This document shows, in pieces, positions 11,788 to 23,700 of a stretch of 64,000 nt of DNA. The notes below the pieces were generated by a model. The model did not search any database. It was not told the origin of the DNA and saw only the letters and a list, made by a program, of their open reading frames with translations. A program made the position numbers and the translations under genes. Origin of the DNA: Tribonema minus (taxonomy: Eukaryota; Sar; Xanthophyceae; Tribonematales; Tribonemataceae); the NCBI GenBank assembly GCA_017506865.1, contig JAFCMP010000549.1, positions 496,001 through 560,000 of the forward strand. The letters are read 5' to 3'. Each line of letters starts with the position of its first letter. The stretch's first letter is position 1.

Positions 11788-14700
11788 ATGTCGGAAGTGT
11801 CTGATGAAGCAGTGGAGATAGGGGAAACGTCCATTGCATCCTACTCGCAAGAGTACGATGAGGACAGCGGCTTCGAAAGCGAGGCTGCATCGCCACTGCA
11901 AAGAAGACCTGCACAGGTGCAGCAGCAGCAGCACTACGTGTCTGCGCTGCCGACACCGTCTGCAATCATTGGCTGGGTGCCGCAACCTGGATTTGGTGGA
12001 GTTGGCGCCGCTGCAGCCTTTCAACAGGTAGGCAAGAAAAAGACGCTGGCAGGCAGGCAGGGCAGGCAGTTGGTGATTTATTCGCTGTGCAGTCTATGAG
12101 ATGACGACACTTTGAGCTTGCGTGTGATGAAGCACTTGTGCCTTCGTCTCCAATGTTCATCAGCAAGCGAGTTTCGCTGTAAAGTCAGTGCGAAAGTGCC
12201 CATTTTGCTCTGCTAGCTACAGTAGATCTGGTCCTTCTTGTCTACTGATGGGTAGCAGTACCTCGAGGCAACGCCGACTGCAGGTGATCCAATATATAGC
12301 ATAATGCAGGAAATCCAGACGAATGATTGATAATAACGTTCACTCAGGTTCGCCACCGCCTGTGTCATATCGCACTCCACAGCAGCAGCCGCAGGCCCAC
12401 GCAGCAGCCCACGATGCAGCAGCGATATCAGCAGCAGCGGGGCAGCGGCTGTCGGCCGCCCTGGACAAGCGCAGACGCGCAGAGGCGCGTCGCGTACAGT
12501 ACATCAGTGAACTCGCCACCACCAAGGCCGCACTTGCGGCAGCCACAAAGGCACACCTGGCGCTGCAAGGCGTGGTCACAGATCTGCAGGCGGAAATTGG
12601 CAGTTACACATCTATGGTGGCAACCAAGGAGGAGGCGCTGGCAGTGGTGAGGGCTCTGGCGCAGCAGCAGGAGCAGCAGATTGGGGACTTGAAGTTGCGG
12701 TTTGAGCGTGCGCAGGCGCAGACGGAGGACGTCAGGGCGGCTGCTGCGGCAACATCAGCAAAGCAGGCGAGTGCTGTGATTGTGTGACGAGTGACTTTTG
12801 TGATGTGAGCTTGATGTAGCAGCGAGCTGCTCATCATGGTTATTATTAGCAGTGGTGCCTGTTGCGTTTCGGCAGTCAAAATTGGCATGTCATCATGCTG
12901 AACTGGCAGGTGCATCACCACTACTGATGATTGAGTCATATTGACGACCACCGCGATGCCCGCATGGATTGGGCAGAACAAGCAGTGCAGTCTCTATCAT
13001 TCAGTCTGAGATGTTGAAGCTCAGCGCCAGTGCTTTTGCCATCTGCCAACGCTATTGGGACAGGAGCGCGCGGCTGCGGACCTGGAGAGGGCTTTGGATG
13101 TTGCCAGAGCGCAGCATGCCGCTGAGATGGCGGCTGCGCGCGCGGAGATGGAGAGGGTGCAGCAGGTGAGGAGCACTGAGCACTGCGCATGCATCGGCGG
13201 CAGCCGGCATTGCTCAATGATGCTGCATTGTTCATGAACGTTTTGTTCTGGGAGTATCAGAATGGAGAGGGTGCAGTAGGTGAGCTGAGCACTGCTCACT
13301 GCGAATGCACGGAGGCAGCCGGCACATGCTGAATGATGCTACCGCCATTGTGTGTGAATGATATGCAGTATACACAAAGCCATACCACTAGCGGTCGTAA
13401 GAAATGGGTAGACTATTGATTTCAGTGCACAATTGTGCGCCAGTGCAGTGGGACAACGCGCCTCCTCCACCCCACTGTACATGAAAGGTTCCGACACCGG
13501 TTCTGCCTTACAAACCCCCACTCTGTCTGCTCTTACAGGCTGCGGTTGCGGAGCGTGGTGTCCTCCCTGAGCACCACAGGGCCCTGCTAGAGCACCACAA
13601 GGCGCTACTAGATACAGAGATAGACAGAGTGAAGCGGTGGGAGGTGAGCAGCACTGAATTGAATGCCGCAAGGGACGGTGGTGGTGGCATCAGCCCTCAT
13701 CCAAGCTTTATGTGTTGTTGCAGTGACAGGTTGAAGTTTGTGTACTACATTGTCAAGTGTGGGTATGACATGCTGATTTTAGAGTGCAACATCCTCGTGA
13801 CGAATTCTTGATGCTTTCCTGTGTACATCAGCACTACAGGGTCAGCGGTTGGTCCAGTACAATGCCTACAATCGCAATTGATACCATCCAGGACCGCATG
13901 TGTCCATCCACTTGGCATGCTGATCAATTACCCACAGTGCATGCCTTATTATTCTGATTCCGCGCGCCCTGCCTCGCCCTCATCATGTCAAAGGAGCAAG
14001 TGAGAGCGTCACAACTTCAACTTCAAGTGCGCCAGGAGCAGGCGCAGGCAGAGGCAGCCAAGGCCAGGCGCGATGCTCAACTTGAGGCCATGCACGCGCA
14101 AACGCTAGCCAAGGAGGGGCTTGAGGGCGATAAAAAGGCACTTCAGGCGGAAAAGCAGGCCTTGGTGCTGGAGGTGAGGTTTGACCTAACCCTACTTGGT
14201 GCCAATGTGCATGCGGGGCGTCACTACAGAAGCAGGCCCTGGTGCTGGAGGTGAGGTTGAGGTTTGACCTAGCCCTAGTTGGTGACGACGTGCATGGGGG
14301 TGTCGCTACAGAGGCTCCTGCGACATGATGCGGAAGGTCATGCACCGGCTTCAACAACATGTACTCAACATCAATGGTTACTTTCTGCCTGTTATACTTT
14401 CCTGCCTTGTGCACTGAGCTCGGTAACCACAGCTTGGGATGCAGCGAAAGGGGTGGGTATGTATGTATATATCAGCAGCGCTCAGCTCAGCCGTGATTCG
14501 TTGTGAGCGCTGAGGCACGCATACGTACATTATGATACATATCATACATACCCCAACGCTGCGCATCTGCAGCAGTTGACATTGTCGTGCATGCTGCAGG
14601 GAAACGTACATGGGCGCACTTGCACCTTTTTTCTCAACCTTGAACCTCATTTCAGCGACACCACCGGTACTGCGCAAACGCATGTTAACTTCAACTTGAA

Positions 14701-17700
14701 GAAATGCTCACATCAAGAGCGTGTGGCTCTTAGTCTCTCACAGGAGGCATGCATGCTTGCTCTGGTTGTACATAAGGTTTGTGCCACGACAATCAGCGGC
14801 GTTCCATGTGTGGCAGCGGGGGGTGTGGCATGCCCATTCATCATCAGGCCATGCGCATCTATTGCATAGTTGTGTACTTCAATATGCATATCTATCAACT
14901 CTGCTGTGCAAACCACCGCATATATATATACGTATACATATGCGTATAGCAGTGGGAGCGGCACACCAGTGCTCAGCGGTTGAGGTGCACGATCAGCATC
15001 TTGTAGTACATGCACAATTTGCGGACCAGAACTGTCGTTGATTGTTCTTAATGTGTGCGCTTGTTGTACTCTATGTATTTCCGCTCGAGGGGCGAAACCT
15101 ATGAAATACGCAAAACATGCAACTCGCGTACACATGCGCTGTGTGAAACGTGCAACACATGCACTTGTTGTACCTTGCGACAGCGAGAGGAGTGGCGCGC
15201 CAGTGTGTCAGCTGCTGAGGCGCGAATGGACGCAAAGGCGGCGGCAACGGAGGCTGCAGCTGCGCGATTGGAGGAGGAGCGGAGGCAGCTGACCAATCAA
15301 AAGGCTGCATTCACCACGCGTGCAGCGTTGCTGGCCCCGCATCTGCAACAGGTGACGTGCCAATTCCTTACACCAATCAAAAAGCTGCGTTCACACCACG
15401 CGTGCAGCGTCGCTGGCCCCGCATCTGCAACAGGTGACGTGCCAATCCTCACCCTTACCCCAAGTGAGGGCCATCCCGCACCTGACACTTCGTGAATAAA
15501 TTCGATGCACGGCATCGCTGGCCCCTCATTTGCAGCAGGTGACGTGGCAGTAGAAACCCTAGCCCCGACTGTGTATTGCCATCATCGCTCCTATGCCACT
15601 TTGTAAATTGACGTGCGGCTGTGCTGGCATCTCATCTGCAACAGGCGATGTGCCAACCCTAGCCCTTGCCCTACTTGATTTCATGTGCCATCATGCCACC
15701 TCGTGAACTGATGCACGGCCTTGCGGAGTAGGCCACGTGCCTAATCTAACCCGAAGCACGAGTTTGAAAACCACAACACCTCTATCAGCAATCATTTGTG
15801 AGGTGCGCCACGGTGCTCCACAGGCGTCTACCTGCTATGCTTATCTTACGTCTCTCCATGTGGCACTACAAAAAGAAACCTAGCACCACTTTCCATGTAT
15901 GAGTAGCAGCACGAGTTGGCGTTTGTCGGGCCTCTCAAAGAAAAAATGAGCTGTGCGGTTTTTACGCGTACATCTAAGTAAGGAGGACACGCACTTTGCA
16001 TGGAAGATCTTGGTCTCCACCAAGCGCTATTAAAACGTGTGTGAGTAATGAATGACGAGTCGTGAGTTGCGACTGTGTCAGCTCCTGCAGCGACATCACT
16101 CATGGTCGGTTGAGCAGGGAACAGACCGACTAGTGCTTAGGGTTAGCGCCAGGGTCAGACTTAGGGTTAGAGTTAGGCGTCCAGTATTATCAGGAGGGCA
16201 CTCTGGTGTATAAACTACTACTGATGCAGTTCTCAGGGGTGTGAATCAGCGCAACGGGTGACAGCGGTGCTGGTACGTACGGACCGCATGGAGCGCTGCT
16301 GCGCCCACAGCTTTATGGTGATGCTCAATGAGCTATGTCGGTGCTGACCTGCACTGCCGATGATGATGGCCCAACGAGCCAATGACATTGCCAACACGCA
16401 CTGACCGCGTTGAGCGCTGCTGCGTGCACCATTGCTGATGATGTTCACATGGCCAATGTCAGCGTGCTGACGCTCACTGACCGCGTTGAGCACTGCTGCC
16501 TGCGCTGCTGCTGCTGATGCTGCTGCTGCTGCTGATGATGATGATGGTGGAGGCTAGGGACTCAGTCGGAGCTGCGGTCGTCGCGCGAGAAGTGCAGCGC
16601 GCTGAGGCACAGCTCAAGCTGACGATGATGCTCAACGGACTCATCTCAGCGACAACACGAAACTGACCGTGTTGAGCACTGCTGCCTGCGCTGTTGCTGC
16701 TGCTGCTCCTGCTGGTGACGATGCTCAGCTGGCCAGGGAGCAGGCGGAGCTGCAGTCGTCGCGCAAGAAGTGCAGCGCGCTAATGGCACAGCTCAAGCTG
16801 CGCGAAGACGACATTGGCGAACGAGAGGCGCAGTTGGCGGCGCGCGAACAGGTGGGGTTTGATGTGCATCTGTTTGGTTGGGCATGATATATGCACCTAG
16901 AGCTCAACGATCTTTTGATTTGTTTTTCACATGCATGTAACGCACCTACATACTGCACATCATGGCAGCATCGGCCACTTGTAGCTTGTTACTTATGGGT
17001 ATGTACTTGCACGAAGAGGGAGGCGCGGCTGGTGGCGCGAGCAGGTGGGGCAAATGATGTGGGCATGATATGTACCTACTTGCCAACCCTAATCGTGACC
17101 CTAATCACAATTCATACATACCTACATACTGCATGGCTGGTGACCCTAAACTTGACGCTCGGCCACTTTTAGTTTGCTATGGTACGTAGTAATAGCACAA
17201 GCTTCAGTCTCATTTGTGGTCATTCACGGCTACTGTGCAATACCACTTTCTATTCACTGATGGACGGCCAGAGAGGTGGCTCAAACTAGGCTTCACATTT
17301 GAAGTCGCACTAAGACTCGTGCACAAAGGCGCAAGCACATGCCGTCAAAGCTTTTTTTTTTGCACGCTGCGCCCATCTCGAGCCGCCGCGACATTTCTTA
17401 GCACCACCTGTGTCTTGCTGAGCTCTGCTTCCTGGTGTCGAGCTCCTGGCAAATACTTGAAAGTACTGTGCACTGCCCTGCTGCTGCAGCGGCTGTGTAC
17501 TACTAGCTTTGGTGATTATGGTCATTACCTGGTAGGTGCTGTGTTGGAGCATATGGCAGTTACATGCTCATTGCCGTTTGCACGCTTGACGGTTACGGCA
17601 GTTACACTTGCTGGTAGACAGACTACAATACATTCACTTCTAGCAGCACACGACTGGCGTCGGTCTTCTATCAAATGTGTCCCCTTGATGTCTAGCTCCG

Positions 17701-20700
17701 CGGGTGTGGTGCAACAGGGTAGTGAGCAGCAGCTCTCTACTTTGCGACAGGCTGCATGCCCCAGGAGCAGTGCTTGAAATGTTATCCAACGCTGCACTGT
17801 GGCTGTCGACCTTTGTCTCGTATGCCCCTACAACAGCACACCAGCGGCACAGGACGTGCGCATACTGCCAACGCGGCAGGCGTTCATGGCGAGCAGAGAG
17901 AAGCAGTGCTCAACAGTGATCAGAGAGAATCAACGCTCAGGCTTGAGCAGCAGCGCATGGCACGACTACAAGTGGAAATGTCCGCGCAGGTGTGTGACAG
18001 TTACAAACAGTTATTGTGTGACGGTTACAAATGCGTAGCCAACCCATATATGCTGCCACACCACATCGGCCTCCAAGAGGAAAACAAGATCATGTCCACA
18101 GTGTGACGATTGTGTTGTTCCAAATACTATTGGCAAATAGTACAGTGGGCTGTGCAAGCGCTGTGCACACGTGTGATGTGCTGAAGGTCCACACCGGCTT
18201 CTGCTGTCAATAGCAGTAGCGTAGTATGCTGTGTAAGTACTTCATGGATTATGTATGCATATGGGTTGTGCTGACTCAAATGGTAGCACGGGTGAGTAGA
18301 TGTACGGCTGCGGTCAGCATATCACACACGGCGCACTTGCATTTGCATCATATTAGTTCGATGCATTTAGTCTTTCTCACCATCGCACTCCTGCTTTGTT
18401 GCTGCTCAATTGCCACTCAATGCCAGGCCTGTCATGCTTGCACCTTCCCATCTTCAAGTACATAATTTGAGTCCCTCTCGCTCGCATTGACACTCCCCTG
18501 CCACTCTGCTCCTTGAACGGTGATCCAATCCCAGGCCTGTCAACTTGAACGCGGTGTTGCTCTGTTGCGGCGGGCCTACATTGCCAGCAAGAAGACTCTC
18601 CCAAGTGCACCTCACGCATTGTCGCCGACACCGACAAAGGACCCTGACGCTGCTGGCAGCGGCTTGGGTGATTTGCTACAGCAGGTAGGCGCATGGCAGT
18701 TACATGACAGTTGTAGTTGACCACATCGCGGTGCGTGAAGGGAAAGGGATTGGGATGTTGTGATTGTTGGCAGCAGTGACGCTTGCGAGACTACAGAGGT
18801 AGTGGCGGCTGACAGCATGCTGTTGGAAACATACCCAATATAAGCGCCGTCAGCTATGTACGGTGGATACAAGTCGAAGTTCCGTGTTGCAAGTGACGTC
18901 ATGCAAAGGATCGCTCAACGGCATGAGGGAGTGTGCTGCTGCCGACACCTGAGACGGTAATACCGCATGTAATTAAAAAAACGAAATCATTGTAGACTCA
19001 CAATTGAGACTCATGACTGAGACTTGTGTGCAGCGTGACCTTAGATGGGCCCGCCGTACGTATCATGACGCTATTTTGCGCGTGTACCTGCGCTGCAACC
19101 ACTCCAGGTTGAGGGTTAGAATTAGGGTTACATACCTGCACACAGCCGAGTTATGACTCGGCTCATGTGCAGTGTGACCTGCGCCAGTGATGGTGCTCTC
19201 ACGTCTATTTTCCAAGGCACTCTGTAGTCAGCAGGCCGTGAGTGCCTCGAGGTATGTATTGTGCAAGCGCAACACAGCAGTATAGGTGAGCAACAAGCAC
19301 AGATGAGGGCCATTGCACACATGACACAGCAGCGTGAGCAAGAACTCTGACACTGGCGTGCATGGACCAACGCATACATACATGCATACACCAGTGTGCT
19401 TGGAGCAGCACCCTAACCCTAACCCTAACCCTAAGCGTTCCTCGTGTAGACCTTGGCCAAAGGCAGTCCTGCCTTACTTATTTGCTGCCGTCGGCACCTC
19501 AGACTGTTGTACCGCACGTATCATGACAGACTCATGATTGAGACTCATGACTGAGATTAATGTGCAGCGTGACCCCAGTCGAGTCGTTCATACCGTATGT
19601 ATCGTGACGCCGTGCGCCTGTACATACCTGCGCTGCAACCACTCCAGGTTTAGGGTTGGGGACTGTAGCACTAGGTGTACATACCTGCACCAGACTCACA
19701 GCCGAGGCGCGGATCTACTCATGTGCAGTGTGATCTGCACCAGTGCACTCACATTTGCAGAAAACTGTCGTGCGGAGGTCAAGCAAACAGAGAACAACAG
19801 TGCAGAAAACGGTGTTCTCAGTCAAAGTGTAGATGTCAGGCTGTTGTGCACCCAAGTAGCAGAGCACTCAAAAGTGTTGTAGGTTCACCAAGCACCGCGC
19901 GCACAATGCTTCGTCGTGCAGATGGAGGCGCTGGTGGACAACTTCAAGTTCAAGTCACCTCATCCGCAGACCGCACCCAGCAGCAGCGCTCGGGCAGTGG
20001 CCTCTTTCGTTGAGCATCACCACCACCACCACCACCATTCCCCACAGCTGAGCCGTGTCACGCCTGCCGAAAGGCATGTTGATGCTGATGCGGTGCTGCT
20101 TAAGGGCGTGTGCACGCGCGACCGCGGCCGCAGCCGCTCCTACAGCCCGCCAGCTGGCGCTCCCTGCGTGATGGCTGGCAATGGAGCGTCACCGTCAGCG
20201 CTCAACTTCAACAGGGACCTGAGCGCTGATGCAGCTGGATCGATGTACGCGCGGCAGGGGTCGCTGTCCCCTTCATACGGGGGAGCCGCTACGCGTGTGG
20301 ATCTCGAGTCTACTAGTGAGGCAGATGCTCAGTCGCCGCAGCCGGAAGAGGTGGGGGCGCTGGCGGCGGCAAAGGCAGTGCTCAACTATGGCGCGCTGGT
20401 GAGGCATGTCACCGTGTTGAAGTGCACAACTGTTGTATTGTGGTGCCTTGGCGCAAGAGGTGTTTGCATTGTGCACAAGGGATGCAATGGCGGTCTGTGT
20501 GTTTCACTGTGCAGAGCGGTGTTGGTTGGTCTATTTTACCTCTTGTAATGGCAAGTGTATGCACGCCAGCCAATCGTATACATGTGCATACATGGATACA
20601 TGTACACAGGGCAGTGTGGTGTTGCTTGTGCATTGCAGGCTGCTGTTGACCTGGTTCAACCGCGCATGCATGCATGCCACTTTGTGCATTGATTGTACTG

Positions 20701-23700
20701 TCAGTAGCACCAACTCCACACTAGAAGCCTTGAAGCAGCTGCCCGACTTGCGCAATACCCCTGTCTCTGCCGTCCCCAGATGTGGACATTGATTTTATAT
20801 ATTGCTGCTGTTTGTTGATCACTCCTGTCTGCAGGGTCCGCGCCCTCTGCGAAGCGGCCTGGTCGGTGCCACACACAAACATACGTATGCGCATGCCAGC
20901 GCAGAAAACGCAGCAAGGGAGGCAATGGATGACGCCCGCATGGTCATTGCACAAACGTGTCTGTGACATCGACATGCATGTACACAAGTCTGATCTGAGC
21001 AGGCAGTCACAGGGGGTTTATATGTATGGATCATTCTGTGTGATGTTTCGGTGCTGTGAAAGCTGTGCAGCCGTCACTGCATGGTTGTGTATGTTGCTGA
21101 TGGCACAGAGTTGTTCGCGGGTTATCGGTCGATGGTTGTGCGAGTTCGGGTCGCACAGGCTGCTCTGGAGGTGGTAATGCAGTCATGCAGTGTCTTTGAA
21201 TCGTGTGTCAGCTGCCTCTTTGCTGCCATACAATAGTGCTGCCTTTGCATTAGCCTTGACTTCACTGCAACGCCCTTGTTTGCATGGGCCGTGTTGATGC
21301 ATGAGAGATGCCCGTCGCAAGATCTCAGACGATCTTGATGATCCAAGTTTGTCATTCAGTGCGCACCGAGTGCATTCAGCGACACATGTACAGATTCTGT
21401 GTTGGGGATTTTCTGCACTGTTCGTGCAATCACAAGTTTTGGCACCCCCTCCCTTCTCCCTCTCTCATCATACTTCAGCCCTCCTTAATTTTTTGAACCT
21501 GAACCCTAGAAGCGCTGAAGAATCCACGTTTGAGTGCGCCCTGCAGGGCAATGCAGCCATCGTCGCGATGGAGACGACTGGCATTGCTGTGCCTGGCGCT
21601 TCTGGTGTCGCCGTTGCCAGCTCACAGCCGAGCGCTGAAGGGCAAAGCCCTCGACCTTCACCTCGCAAAATTGGACTTACTCTCAGCTAGAGTAGAAGCC
21701 TTGCAGTAAGTTGCTGAAGCCGCAATCGCTTGCTGCATCGATGGCAATATAGGCAGCTACTCATTCCCTGCGCTTGTCTCATCTGCTGATTGCAGAGCGA
21801 GCAGCGAGGTCCTCCAAGAGCAAGTGAGGCAGAATCGTGTTATGCGACAGACCCTCAGCCGCGAGACCAGCATCAAGATCGCCAGGCTCAAGAAGCAGAT
21901 GCAGGCCGACAAGGAAAAAGCTGTGGCTGACGCGGTACGTTCGAATGCTTACTGCCTAACTCTGCGCCGCATTAGCACCGGCCTGCAGAGCAACTGTGAC
22001 ATTCTGAGGCATTTGTTTTTCCCCAACATGTGCCGCTGTTGCACTGCGCAGGAGGCGAAAGCTGCAGCAGAGCTGGAAAGCGAAAAGAATTCAGTGCAGG
22101 AGCGAGTGGACCGGGAGACATCTGCCGCTAGGGAGGAGGCCAGGTGAGTGTTGAACTACAGGAGAAATCGGCTTTCTGTAGCTTGACAGAGTGTACCAAT
22201 GAAGGAGGACCGTGCAATGCAATCATCAAGCTGGCTGCAGTTATTATTGGAGTCAGCATCGGCCACAACATCTGCTGTGATCGCCCATCGCAGCTCGCAT
22301 TGCATCACTTGCCTGCTCCAGTGTCGTTTGCATTTCAGAGAGGGTACATCCCTCCCAATGATGCGCTGCTAGTATCGTGGTTGAGGGTACTGCACATGTG
22401 CTGAGCGCTCAAGGTGCAGTGCGTCTTGGTGCCTACGTGGCAATAGGTTCCTCCTAATGGAACTGCTTATCAATCCTGACAATGTCTTGGGTGCCAGACA
22501 TGCGCGAAGGTGTCCTCATTGCTACTGCAGCACCTTCCATAGCGACACTGGTGTCACCTGCAGCTTATTAGTACAAGCATTCTCAACAGCAGCACAACTC
22601 TGCATTGTAATAATGATTTATGAAAACTACACCACGAATAAATGCTGCCACTAAACAGGGCACAGTGCGCGCAACCGATCGCTACTGCAACACCTTCCAT
22701 ACAGTAGCGACACTGAGGTCACCTGCAGCTTGTTAGTACAAGCATTCCATACTGCAGCAAAACGCTGCTTTGCACTACATACTGATAGTAACTACACCAC
22801 GAACCAATGCCACCACCAAACAGAGCACAAGTGCGCGCCACTGCATGCGTAGTCGATCCTGCACTGCTGACCAAAAGCCTGTCTCTCTTCAGAGCTGTGT
22901 GCTTTACAAATCCAAACTGTGCATCTGCTGTACTTGACAGGCGGGAGGCGGCGGAGGAGGAAGCAACAGTGCGCAGGACGATTGCGGAGTCCATGCGGAG
23001 CGAGCTGGAAAAGCACGTGGCCGCGGCTGAGGCGAGGGGGGAGGAAAGGATGGCGGTGCTCAGGGATCAGCTCAAGGCGGTATGTATGTATGGATTTTGT
23101 TTTGGCGCATATCTGTAGCACATATGTTGTTTAACCTCAGTACATTGCTGTTCTTGTTGAAGGCCCACGCATGTGCTGGGGTGGATGCTACATAACCCTA
23201 ACTCTAACCCTGAATTCATCACAATGATGCGTTTGGGGGTGAGCGGCATGTGCAGGCACTCAGACCAGCATCCTTCATCAGAAAGGGTTGTGATTACAGT
23301 GCAGTAACGCATACATGCAGACAGTGACAAGACACAAGGTACTGAAGTAGAACTGTGGCTCTCAAAGCAAAGCTTCAGGAGCACACTGCAGGCACAATGT
23401 AGTTTGGATTTGCAGAAGAGCTGCGCTAGCGACAGTTGTACTTGCCAAGTTCAAGCCAACGCCCGCGCCGTGCACTGCTGCTGTGCCTCAGCTGTGTTTG
23501 AAAGTTGTCCTGGGGCAATATGTCATACAGAGACCTGAGCTTGAACCATTGATCATCGTGTCATGATGTCATGTTGACCAATGGCCCAGTCTGTAGCCTG
23601 TATGATCCTTTGTCGTCCATTGAAGCAAAGTTTGTTTGCAATACATACCAGTACCTATACCCGAACAGCGGCACATAGCTGCGGCGGCGCCGCTACATGG

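Noticed and set aside
19982-20036. Run of eight histidines as an engineered tag
   Set aside because: CAC/CAT repeat inside a natural exon with continuous frame on both sides; ordinary trinucleotide expansion.
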